Shown here: piece after piece, positions 48,871 through 56,202 of the stretch | Layout of the letters: each line of letters opens with the position of its first letter | Position numbering within the stretch: the stretch's first letter is position 1 | NCBI RefSeq assembly: GCF_021044755.1 | Contig: NZ_JAJNOR010000001.1 | Coordinates: 930,001-994,000 of the forward strand | Length of the DNA: 64,000 bases | Direction of reading: 5' to 3' | Source: Lientehia hominis | GTDB lineage: Bacteria; Bacillota; Clostridia; Lachnospirales; Lachnospiraceae | Notes under the pieces: generated by a model | The model's input: the letters and a program-made list of their open reading frames with translations, nothing else | The model's database searches: none | What the model was told of the DNA's origin: nothing | Program-made: the position numbers and the translations under genes

Positions 48871-50769
48871 TCACGGAGCCTGAAACGAAGCACCCACGTA
48901 GAACCAGTTTACACACACAGAAGTTCTGGCGCCGCCCATGGAAACAAACGTGCTGATCTCACACATGGACCACAGACTGTCCGCCGGATTCTGCTGGCGC
49001 AGACGGATCCAATGCATTTCCTGAGACTGGCTGTACACAAGGTCATCCAGGACCAGTACTCCGGTAACCTTTGTATTATCGTTTGTCTGCGTTTCAATGG
49101 AGCTTCCGCTGTAAATACTGACACGCCGTATATCCGTTAAGACCGGCACTGCAGAATCTTTCGGCCGAACGGAAATGCGGATGGATGAAGAAGAAGTATT
49201 CTGCACTGTCATGATAAGATTCTCCATCGGGATATCCAATGAACTGCCTGTTGCAGACAGATTTGTATTGTAATATTCCATATTTGATTTTAGATTCGGG
49301 CTGAGAATCTCCTGATCATCTGTTTTGAAGCTCACTTTATAACCGGTCGGGGTATCTTCTGTCACCGTAATCTCCGGCGCCGGACCGGTAGCCCCAGTGA
49401 GGCCGGTGCTGCCCTTCTCTCCCTGTGGTCCGGCAGGGCCTATAGGCAGTACAAAGTCCAGAGTGATCCCATCCTCCGCAGGATCTGCCGTCACCTTTGC
49501 TGCGTCTCCGGAATCCACGGTTCCGACCGCGATATTGGGCGTCTCTCCCTGTTCTCCTTTCGGACCAGTCTCTCCCTTCTCTCCCTGTGGTCCGATCTCT
49601 CCTTCCGGACCCTCCGGTCCCTGGGGTCCGGCAGGGCCTACAGGCAGTACAAAGTCCAGAGTAATCCCATCCTCCGCAGGATCTGCCGTCACCTTTGCCG
49701 CATCTCCGGAATCCACGGTTCCGACCGCGATATTGGGCGTCTCTCCCTGCTCTCCTTTCGGACCAGTCTCTCCCTTCTCTCCCTGTGGTCCAGCCTCTCC
49801 TTTCGGACCCTCCGGTCCCTGGGGTCCGGCAGGGCCTACAGGCAGTACAAAGTCCAGAGTGACCCCATCCTCCGCAGGGTCTGCTGTCACCTTTGCCGCG
49901 TCTCCGGAATCCACGGTTCCGACTGCGATATTGGGCGTCTCTCCCTGCTCTCCTTTCGGTCCAGTCTCTCCCTTCTCTCCCTGTGGTCCAGCCTCTCCTT
50001 TCGGACCCTCCGGTCCCTGGGGCCCTGCAGGGCCTACAGGCAGTACAAAGTCCAGAGTGATCCCATCCTCCGCAGGATCTGCCGTCACCTTTGCCGCATC
50101 TCCGGAATCCACGGTTCCGACCGCGATATTGGGCGTCTCTCCCTGCTCTCCTTTCGGTCCAGTCTCTCCCTTCTCTCCCTGTGGTCCAGTCTCCCCTTTC
50201 GGACCCTCCGGTCCCATAGGACCCTGTTCTCCCTGGGGGCCCGGACATCCTTTTTCTCCTTCTGGTCCCTGAGGACCGGTTTCACCCAGAAATCCCTGCT
50301 CCCCCTGGGGGCCTTGTTCTCCCTGAGGTCCGCGTTCTCCGGGCTCTCCTCTGTCGCCCTTTGGTCCAGCGGGTCCGGCAGGGCCGGAATCGCCCTTCGG
50401 GCCAATCGGACCGTGATCTCCCTGAAGACCGATCGGTCCTGGGATCCCTTGTATTCCTTGAGGACCCATAAACCCAGGATCACCCTTTGGGCCGGCATCT
50501 CCGCGTACACCCTGGGGGCCGCGCGTTCCCTGCAGACCTGCCATTCCTCTTGGTCCGACAGGCCCCTGACATCCCATGTCCCCTTTCATTCCCTGTGTTC
50601 CCTGGGGGCCGCGTTCTCCCCTGGGTCCCTGAGGACCCTGCGGACCTGGAAGTCCTTGCGGGCCTTGAGGGCCCTGCTCTCCCTGTGGTCCCTGCAGCGC
50701 TGCATTGTTTTCATTCTGCGCCGGGCAGGAATTGCATCTATTTACATAATTACTTCCATAACAACTCAT
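48871..50769 (-). CDS. Collagen-like triple-helix repeat protein
   Basis: A 632-residue protein. A short Cys-containing N-terminus (MSCYGSNYVNRCNSCPA) leads into about 190 residues of G-x-y repeats, then four 66-residue modules, each a non-collagen segment (ETPNIAVGTVDSGDAAKVTA..DFVLP) plus about ten G-x-y triplets. The last 170 residues are a globular beta-rich domain (ISVRPKDSAVPVLTDIRRVS). No signal peptide or LPXTG is visible. The layout recalls BclA-like exosporium proteins, so a spore or cell surface location is likely. AAGGAG precedes the ATG. Confidence 0.85.
   Translation of the reverse strand: MSCYGSNYVNRCNSCPAQNENNAALQGPQGEQGPQGPQGLPGPQGPQGPRGERGPQGTQGMKGDMGCQGPVGPRGMAGLQGTRGPQGVRGDAGPKGDPGFMGPQGIQGIPGPIGLQGDHGPIGPKGDSGPAGPAGPKGDRGEPGERGPQGEQGPQGEQGFLGETGPQGPEGEKGCPGPQGEQGPMGPEGPKGETGPQGEKGETGPKGEQGETPNIAVGTVDSGDAAKVTADPAEDGITLDFVLPVGPAGPQGPEGPKGEAGPQGEKGETGPKGEQGETPNIAVGTVDSGDAAKVTADPAEDGVTLDFVLPVGPAGPQGPEGPKGEAGPQGEKGETGPKGEQGETPNIAVGTVDSGDAAKVTADPAEDGITLDFVLPVGPAGPQGPEGPEGEIGPQGEKGETGPKGEQGETPNIAVGTVDSGDAAKVTADPAEDGITLDFVLPIGPAGPQGEKGSTGLTGATGPAPEITVTEDTPTGYKVSFKTDDQEILSPNLKSNMEYYNTNLSATGSSLDIPMENLIMTVQNTSSSSIRISVRPKDSAVPVLTDIRRVSIYSGSSIETQTNDNTKVTGVLVLDDLVYSQSQEMHWIRLRQQNPADSLWSMCEISTFVSMGGARTSVCVNWFYVGASFQAP
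49417..50208 (-). repeat. Four tandem 198-bp coding repeats in the collagen-like gene
   Basis: Four near-identical 198-bp units; the GATATTGGGC core recurs every 198 bp (49531, 49729 and on). The unit nearest the 3' end is the most divergent (VLPIGPAG, then STGLTGATG). Differences are mostly single bases, so the array is recent and prone to change in copy number. Confidence 0.85.
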
Positions 50770-50963
50770 TTTATACTCCTTAATCGAGGTTTACATGATA
50801 TATTCCAATACGATTCTGCCATTTCCATACAAGCTGTATCTATTGCCAGGTCCTGAATCTGCCTGTTATTTATAATACGCAGCGTCCTCTTTTCTTGCCA
50901 CGTTCGGAATAAGTCGGCATTCTTATTTTACGAAATCAACAAAAATCAGAAGATCTGGATACA

Positions 50964-50998
50964 GAAAAACCCCGGAAACCATATGGTTCCGGGGTTTT
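50964..50998 (-). terminator. Intrinsic terminator of rplM-rpsI
   Basis: AAAACCCCGGAACC / GGTTTCCGGGGTTTTT with an ATAT loop on the minus strand, 30 bp after the rpsI stop. Confidence 0.88.
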
Positions 50999-51027
50999 GA
51001 GTCTTTTTATCGATTAAATCCAGCCAA

Positions 51028-51420
51028 TTACCTCTTGCTGAACTGAGGAGCACGTCTTGCTGCCTTAAGACCGTATTTCTTTCTTTCCTTCATACGAGGG
51101 TCTCTGGTCAGGAAGCCTGCTTTTTTCAGAGCCGGGCGGTAATCGCCGTCTGCCTGAAGAAGCGCTCTGGAAATGCCGTGACGGACAGCTCCGGCCTGGC
51201 CGGTGAAGCCGCCGCCTCTTACGTTCACCATCACATCAAATTTTCCTTCTGTCTCGGTGGCCGCGAAGGGCTGGCGTACCACTACCTTCAGCGTTTCAAG
51301 ACCGAAATATTCGTCGATGTCTCTCTTATTTATTGTAATCTTGCCGGTTCCTGCTGTCAGGTAAACTCGTGCAATAGATTTCTTTCTTCTGCCTGTTCCG
51401 TAGAATTTTGAATTAGCCAC
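51028..51420 (-). CDS. rpsI: 30S ribosomal protein S9
   Basis: A 130-residue small-subunit protein with GTGRRKKSIARVYL at the N-terminus, GGGFTGQAGAVRHGISRAL and the conserved terminal FSKR that reaches the P-site tRNA. Full length. Follows rplM by 29 bp, with AGGAGG before the ATG. Confidence 0.98.
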   Translation of the reverse strand: MANSKFYGTGRRKKSIARVYLTAGTGKITINKRDIDEYFGLETLKVVVRQPFAATETEGKFDVMVNVRGGGFTGQAGAVRHGISRALLQADGDYRPALKKAGFLTRDPRMKERKKYGLKAARRAPQFSKR

Positions 51421-51449
51421 TGTAATTTCCTCCTTTCAGTACCTTCCGA

Positions 51450-51878
51450 TTAAAATGTCAGAGCTTCCGGTTTCTGAGCCTGCTGCTTATGATCAGGTCC
51501 AGCGTACACATGAAGCTTGCTATACATTGCTCTGCCTAAAGGTCCCTTGGGAAGCATTCCCTTAACAGCCAGCTCGATAACCTTCTCCGGCTTCTTCGCC
51601 ATCATTTCCTTCAGTGTGGTCTCTTTCATGCCGCCCACATATTCGGAATGGTTATAATAAATCTTCTGGTCCATTTTCTTGCCGGTTACTTTTACTTTTT
51701 CAGCGTTTACGACAATCACATAATCTCCGGTATCGATATGAGGAGTGAACGTAGGTTTGTTCTTTCCTCTCAGGACTGCTGCCACTTCAGATGCCAGACG
51801 TCCTAATGTATATGCGGAAGCGTCAACTACATACCATTTTCTCTCAATGGTCGACGGGCTAGCCATAAATGTTTTCAT
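51450..51878 (-). CDS. rplM: 50S ribosomal protein L13
   Basis: A 142-residue large-subunit protein: RKWYVVDASAYTLGRLASEVA, GDYVIVVNAEKVKVTGKK, KMLPKGPLGRAMY-like GMLPKGPLGRAMYSKLHVY. The start at 51878 has AAGGAGG upstream. In Clostridia truA normally lies immediately upstream; here about 3 kb of foreign-looking DNA separates them, and rplM is served by its own promoter. Confidence 0.98.
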   Translation of the reverse strand: MKTFMASPSTIERKWYVVDASAYTLGRLASEVAAVLRGKNKPTFTPHIDTGDYVIVVNAEKVKVTGKKMDQKIYYNHSEYVGGMKETTLKEMMAKKPEKVIELAVKGMLPKGPLGRAMYSKLHVYAGPDHKQQAQKPEALTF

Positions 51879-52033
51879 TGGTTTGACCTCCTTGGATTTC
51901 ACCTTTCAAATATTCAATCTCGCGAATCTGTGCTTCTATTTCCACGGCAGAAAACAGTATTCCGGGGCTTTGGTTACTTATTATCCGCCAATAAATAGAC
52001 ATACGTTTATGGACACTGTTCCAGTGTCACAGC
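51879..52033 (-). promoter_or_regulatory. rplM 5' leader with hairpin
   Basis: About 155 nt of untranslated leader. Near the predicted transcript start is a GACACTG-GAA-CAGTGTC hairpin (52012-52028). Its position fits the autoregulatory L13 leader of Firmicutes, but I cannot confirm the Rfam structure by eye. Confidence 0.45.
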
Positions 52034-52039
52034 CTTTAC

Positions 52040-52068
52040 ATTATATTACACTATGTGGGGTGTGTCAA
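52040..52068 (-). promoter_or_regulatory. rplM-rpsI promoter with -35 inside the truA-tail repeat
   Basis: TTGACA (52063-52068), 17-bp spacer, TATAAT (52040-52045) on the minus strand. The -35 lies in the left copy of the truA 3'-end repeat and the -10 just outside it. The right copy, at truA itself, has the TTGACA but no -10. Confidence 0.8.
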
Positions 52069-52119
52069 TGCTTTTTTGTCCGTTTTTTGAATGATTTTCC
52101 AGCCCTGGAGGTCTCCTGA
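52049..52119. repeat. Left direct repeat: displaced copy of the truA 3' end (attachment-site-like)
   Basis: 69 of 71 bp match 55117-55187; the inner 62 bp (52058-52119) are identical. It encodes the last 22 or so codons and the TAG stop of truA but is cut off from the gene body. It is contiguous with rplM. Confidence 0.9.
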
Positions 52120-52310
52120 TTTTTCCACATGCACTTGTTATACAGTAAAAAATAAAGGGCTAGATTATTCCACTACAAGATAATAGAAACAATAAGCGAT
52201 GTCAAAATAACAAAGTGTCTGTTGTTGGTTAATTGTCTATATATAAACGCAAATTACTGCGCGAATATTTGGTGTGAAAAACATTTATATATATAATATT
52301 TTTATTTATA

Positions 52311-52339
52311 TTGAAAAAAGACAAATTATAATGTATAAT
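52311..52339 (+). promoter_or_regulatory. Promoter of the islet genes
   Basis: TTGAAA (52311-52316), 17-bp spacer, TATAAT (52334-52339) in very AT-rich DNA, giving a leader of about 190 nt before the secreted protein gene. Apart from this and the small ORF, I see nothing in 52120-52407. Confidence 0.7.
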
Positions 52340-52407
52340 ATATATATATTGCATAATTAATTACAATAGAAGAGATGGTAATACGAGATAATAGGTACAC
52401 ACATAAC

Positions 52408-52527
52408 ATGACTGATAATAACAAAAGCCTTGAAAACATTAGAAAGTTAGTATTGTTCGCTAGTATTTATGCGGGTGCAAATGAGTGTAACAAAATGGAG
52501 TGGCAATGTTTACAAGATTTTTTATAA
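52408..52527 (+). CDS. Putative 39-residue peptide ORF
   Basis: An ORF that starts MTDNNKSLENIRKL and ends CLQDFL with two Cys, 13 bp upstream of the secreted protein gene and downstream of the islet promoter. The ribosome site is weak. It could be a leader peptide or simply chance in AT-rich DNA. Confidence 0.3.
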   Translation: MTDNNKSLENIRKLVLFASIYAGANECNKMEWQCLQDFL

Positions 52528-52540
52528 AAGGAGGGGCATT

Positions 52541-53608
52541 ATGAAAAGAACATTATCAGTTGTATTATGTTTAATGATGTTGATGTTATTATCATTTACA
52601 GCATTTGCAGAAGAATCATCAGATACAAATTGGGATAGTATTTCAGAACAACGTTATCAGTACTTAGATAGCACTTCCAGAGACATATGGGACGATATGA
52701 CTTACGAAGAAAAGCTAAATGCGTCCCATATTCCGGAAGAAAAATTAATATCCATGACGGATCAACAATTATTATGGGCAATAGACGATTATCCCTTTTT
52801 GGTGAATATTTTATTGTTTGATTCATACCGTGACGGATACGAAAATCTTCTAGAAAATTGTGATGCTTTGCGAGAACTTGTATCAAGAGAAAATGCGTTT
52901 TGGAAATATTTGAATCACTATAACAGCTTAAATGTCCCCAAAAGTGTTGATGCGGTCAATGCATATGGAGATATTGCGGACTTAATTTACGCAGAAATTA
53001 TTTTGGCTAATATGGAAGACGTTGCTGCATTTAGTGTACAAGAAAAAGTAAGTGTGTTAGAGGTTATCCAGGAGAAACGTGAAGAAAAAGCTTCAGTTCC
53101 TGAGATTTTTGGTGGAGATATTTGTACACTGTATGAAAATGAAACAGGAATTGCAGATACTGTTTTTAGAGCTTCTTATAATGGTCCCTATACCATTGTT
53201 TCGCTGAAAGGAAAATCTATCAGTGGATATAAATTATCTAGCATTGATTACACAACTGCTGAAAGCGATAGCATTTGTGCAGATATAAGGGATAGCTATA
53301 CAAATATTACGATTTCGGGCGCAGCAACTCGCAAATATAATTGTCATTCTTATGCCTGTTATAAGAGATCGACATCAAATACGTATTGGGTGGAAACAGC
53401 ACCGACAGGTTGTGGATATACAAGAAGAGATACAGCTGTAAATGGTGGGGCTATTTATTACGCTTCAGGATCGCCTCATTCCGGAGTAGTTCACGCTGTT
53501 TCTGGAGGTACTTCTGTTCTTGTTAAATCAAAGTGGGGGAATGGACCTTTAGTACAGCATGGGACGTCTAACTGTCCCTATGGCAGTTCCGTATTATATT
53601 ACGATTAA
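52541..53608 (+). CDS. Secreted protein with C-terminal cysteine-peptidase-like motifs
   Basis: A 355-residue protein with a clear Sec signal peptide (cleavage near TAFA-EESS, residue 23). Residues 25-200 are helical and unrecognised (SRDIWDDMTYEEKLNASHIPE). The C-terminal 90 residues have YNCHSYAC (Cys about 268), HSGVVHAV (His about 318) and SKWGNGPLVQHGTSNCPYG, an order seen in NlpC/P60- and CHAP-like secreted amidases. Which Cys or His is catalytic is a guess. GGAGGGG precedes the ATG. The low GC and A/T-rich codons differ strongly from flanking genes, suggesting transfer. Confidence 0.65.
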   Translation: MKRTLSVVLCLMMLMLLSFTAFAEESSDTNWDSISEQRYQYLDSTSRDIWDDMTYEEKLNASHIPEEKLISMTDQQLLWAIDDYPFLVNILLFDSYRDGYENLLENCDALRELVSRENAFWKYLNHYNSLNVPKSVDAVNAYGDIADLIYAEIILANMEDVAAFSVQEKVSVLEVIQEKREEKASVPEIFGGDICTLYENETGIADTVFRASYNGPYTIVSLKGKSISGYKLSSIDYTTAESDSICADIRDSYTNITISGAATRKYNCHSYACYKRSTSNTYWVETAPTGCGYTRRDTAVNGGAIYYASGSPHSGVVHAVSGGTSVLVKSKWGNGPLVQHGTSNCPYGSSVLYYD

Positions 53609-53619
53609 GGTTGCTGGAT

Positions 53620-54264
53620 ATGGAGAGAAATAAGTTTCTTTTTGCTTTGGTTATTATAGCTGCATCAGTTACGATAAGTTCTTGTGAAAATAAAGAATCA
53701 AATATTATGGACACGGAAAAGGAAACAGGAAATCTTTCGGCGGAGAATGAGCAGGCATGGGAAGGATGTTATCAGTACAAGGAATTGGTCCGGCCTGGAA
53801 AAGAGTTCATAGTGGGGCCGAAGGTACTAGATTATGAGACAGATTACTATGAAAATGCAGTATATGTAGTATCGAAAGAGGAAACTCGTTTCTATTGTGA
53901 ATCCCGGGCTGATGAGGATGGTTTTACAGACGGATTTCTCAAATATGCCGATGATTTTGATGAAACGGTTTTGGATGAGGAACTTGCGGAGACTTTGAAT
54001 TACTGTTTCTTAAAATTTCGGGAGACAGAGTTCAATAAATTAGAAGCAGACTTTAAAGGTTCAGAAGAAGCGTGGTCATTGTTCTCTGATCCTGACTTGA
54101 AATTTGATATGGAGGATTTTATTGGAAATAAAGTTCGCTTATATCCTTCAGGAAGTGAATTATGCCGTCTGTTGGAATGTTGGATTGTAGCAGGAGAAGG
54201 GAAAATCTATGTTGTAAAGCGGACAGATGTTACAATGTGGGAGAGGTATGGCGCGGATAAATGA
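53620..54264 (+). CDS. Putative lipoprotein of unknown function
   Basis: A 214-residue protein with a short signal peptide ending in lipobox ISSC (Cys about residue 23) and an acidic mature part rich in Glu and Asp. No domain recognised. It starts 11 bp after the secreted protein gene with AAGG upstream, so the two form an operon. A secreted hydrolase followed by a lipoprotein is compatible with an effector/immunity or processing pair; nothing in the sequence proves that. Confidence 0.6.
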   Translation: MERNKFLFALVIIAASVTISSCENKESNIMDTEKETGNLSAENEQAWEGCYQYKELVRPGKEFIVGPKVLDYETDYYENAVYVVSKEETRFYCESRADEDGFTDGFLKYADDFDETVLDEELAETLNYCFLKFRETEFNKLEADFKGSEEAWSLFSDPDLKFDMEDFIGNKVRLYPSGSELCRLLECWIVAGEGKIYVVKRTDVTMWERYGADK

Positions 54265-54301
54265 CAAAACCGAGAAGAGTAAATTAATTCTTGGATGGAT
54301 A

Positions 54302-55045
54302 GATACCAAATGTGAATCTATACCTTTGAAGATCATTTTTAGCTAATTCCGACTAAGCTCCGGTTAAGCACCGACAGGAGTTCCGGTCCGTCACGATTTC
54401 GGTTCGCTGGCGATGCAGGGGCCGCTTTATCCCTGCTCCGGCAGTACCGCTCACATGTCGACAGGAAATCTTTATGATTTCCTGTCTCCTGTTCCCTCAG
54501 AAACGGAATCGGATTTTCCGTTTCTGCCTCCCTCCGCCTGGGAAACACCGGCCGCTGCTCTGCAGCGCTCTCCTTTAGGCCGGCCCGGAATCCTTCTGCC
54601 GGTGCCCTGCCTGCCGCACTGTACTGGACAAATTTCATTTCATAGATTTCAGAAAAGGAGTGGATGGACACACGGCCCGCGCGCCTTACGGCAGCGGGCC
54701 GCGGTGAGCCGCCTCAATGGCTTTCAGAACAAGTGAGCGCTTATTTCGGTGCGGAAGAAAAAGCAGGAGGAACGATCCGCTTCCATCGTAAGGGGAGCGC
54801 CGCAGGGACGTTAGCAGAATCTTCCCGGCCGCAGGGAGGCAAAAATCGCATATCATGCGGATTTTTGTTGGAATCTGACATGGAAAAATATCGATTTATC
54901 CATGTCAGTTGGAAAGGACCGGCCGGAGGCCGCAAAGATTCTGGTTACGGCTGCCAGCGAGCTGCCTTGATGGAAGCGGATTTCCTCCTGCCCTACAAAT
55001 CTGACCAAGAAAACTTGTTTGAAAGATCTTTAAAGGTATGCATTC
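54302..55045 (+). repeat. Dispersed structured repeat, copy C (longest)
   Basis: About 740 bp, beginning GATACCAAAT and ending TTTAAAGGTATGC, with a chain of hairpins: GACAGGAAATC / GATTTCCTGTC, CAGAAACGG / CCGTTTCTG, GGCCCGC / GCGGGCC and CTGACATGGA / TCCATGTCAG (54875-54908). Copies A and B are deleted forms of it. Open frames on both strands are not conserved as protein between copies. It fills most of the gap 54265-55118; the last 70 bp hold nothing recognisable. Confidence 0.8.
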
Positions 55046-55116
55046 AAAAAAGCGAAAACGCGTAATCACACATCTTTCACCTCTTCACATTTTTACAGCT
55101 GTTAAAAACCAGGCTG

Positions 55117-55187
55117 CACTATATAGGGTGTGTCAATGCTTTTTTGTCCGTTTTTTGAATGATTTTCCAGCCCTGGAGGTCTCCTGA
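55117..55187. repeat. Right direct repeat: truA 3' end in place
   Basis: Partner of 52049-52119. The two differences from the left copy (at 55123 and 55125) are at the islet-side end, changing the last sense codon from ACA to ATA before the TAG stop. This is the pattern expected when an incoming element restores the end of its target gene. Confidence 0.9.
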
Positions 55188-56171
55188 GGCCGCCGGACAC
55201 AGATGATACGGTCCTGCCGTCTCCTCACCGTTACCGGCGTTTTCCTCCCGCACCCACAGCTCCTCGGCGCCGTCGCGGAAAGCCTGTTTCGCGGTCCGGA
55301 CAATCATCCGCTCCCTCTCCTCTTCACGGCAGGAGTGGATGACCATATAGACCCTCCTCTTCTCTTCCAGCTCCGCCTGATACAAGGAATAGTCGATCCA
55401 GCGGTTGGTGTTCCGCAAAAGCGGCTCCGGCTTTTTCCCAGGCAGAATGGAAATCAGCGTCAGGCCCATGGCCGGAGCTTTGACCCCGGCCATCCTCCTG
55501 TCTCTGGCATTTAATATCTCCTCCATATGGCCGGGAGGATAAGCGCCCCGCCCAACCTCAATCAAGGTCCCTGCGATGATCCGTACCATATTGTACAGGA
55601 ACCCGTTTCCGGTCAGACAGATCGTGATCATGTCGCCGTCCTTCGTCACCGAAGCCTCATATATCTTCCGAATCGTATCCTCCGCCTGGCTGCCCGCCGA
55701 ACAAAAACTTGAAAAATCGTGCTCTCCCACCAGGCAGACCGCCGCCTCCTGCATCTTCTCCACATCCAGAGGCCAATGGACAAAATAGGAATCCCGTCTT
55801 CTGACCGGGTTCGGAAACCGGCGGTTCAGTATCTGGTATTCATATGTTTTTAAAGAATTGCACTTTCTGGGATGATAAAAAGCATCCACTTCTTCTGAAG
55901 ACTGCACAACAATATCCTCCGGCAGCCTCTGGTTCACCGCATAGCAGATCTTTTCCGGAGGAATCTTCGTTTCTGTATCAAATACGGCAATATTACCGAG
56001 AGCATGTACACCGGAATCTGTCCGGCTGGCTCCGATCACATGGATATCCTCCCCTGTCAGCTCCGACAAGGCTTTGTTGAGCACTTCTTCAATGGTCACT
56101 CCGTTGGGCTGGTACTGCCAGCCGCAGTATTTGGTGCCGTCGTAAGCCACCGTAAGCTTGATCCGCTTCAC
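55119..56171 (-). CDS. truA: tRNA pseudouridine synthase A with C-terminal extension
   Basis: A 350-residue enzyme that forms pseudouridine at positions 38-40 of the tRNA anticodon arm. KLTVAYDGTKYCGWQYQPNG, catalytic Asp52 in GASRTDSGVHALG, YHPRKCNSLKTYEYQI and NGFLYNMVRIIAGTL are intact. The canonical TruA core ends near residue 243; a further 105 residues follow (VYMVIHSCREEERERMIVRTAK, GAEELWVREE), unrelated to TruA proteins I know. The last 22 codons are the islet direct repeat. It is the last gene of the ecfA1-ecfA2-ecfT operon. Confidence 0.94.
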   Translation of the reverse strand: MKRIKLTVAYDGTKYCGWQYQPNGVTIEEVLNKALSELTGEDIHVIGASRTDSGVHALGNIAVFDTETKIPPEKICYAVNQRLPEDIVVQSSEEVDAFYHPRKCNSLKTYEYQILNRRFPNPVRRRDSYFVHWPLDVEKMQEAAVCLVGEHDFSSFCSAGSQAEDTIRKIYEASVTKDGDMITICLTGNGFLYNMVRIIAGTLIEVGRGAYPPGHMEEILNARDRRMAGVKAPAMGLTLISILPGKKPEPLLRNTNRWIDYSLYQAELEEKRRVYMVIHSCREEERERMIVRTAKQAFRDGAEELWVREENAGNGEETAGPYHLCPAASGDLQGWKIIQKTDKKALTHPI

Positions 56172-56202
56172 AGGACCGGCCTCCTTTCCTGTACAACCGG
56201 TA

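Larger units (their letters stand above)
52120..55116. mobile_element. AT-rich islet inserted between truA and rplM, without integrase
   Basis: About 3 kb bounded by the 71-bp direct repeats. It interrupts a gene order that is nearly constant in Clostridia, and its first 2.1 kb is markedly AT-rich compared with flanks. It carries a consensus promoter, a 39-codon ORF, a secreted cysteine-peptidase-like protein gene, a lipoprotein gene and, at its right end, the full-length copy of the dispersed structured repeat. No recombinase is encoded, so it is either a decayed integrative element or one moved in trans. Confidence 0.7.

Noticed and set aside
49417..50208. Possible CRISPR or satellite array
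   Set aside because: The 198-bp periodicity is in frame with the collagen-like gene and has no spacers.
49337..50272. Long open frames on both strands within the collagen-like gene
   Set aside because: G-x-y coding repeats lack stop codons in other frames. Only the minus-strand 632-residue frame has a ribosome site and a sensible start and end.
52120..55116. Insertion sequence or integrase remnant in the islet
   Set aside because: I searched the translated frames for transposase, tyrosine or serine recombinase motifs and found none. The islet is called mobile only from its flanking repeats and composition.
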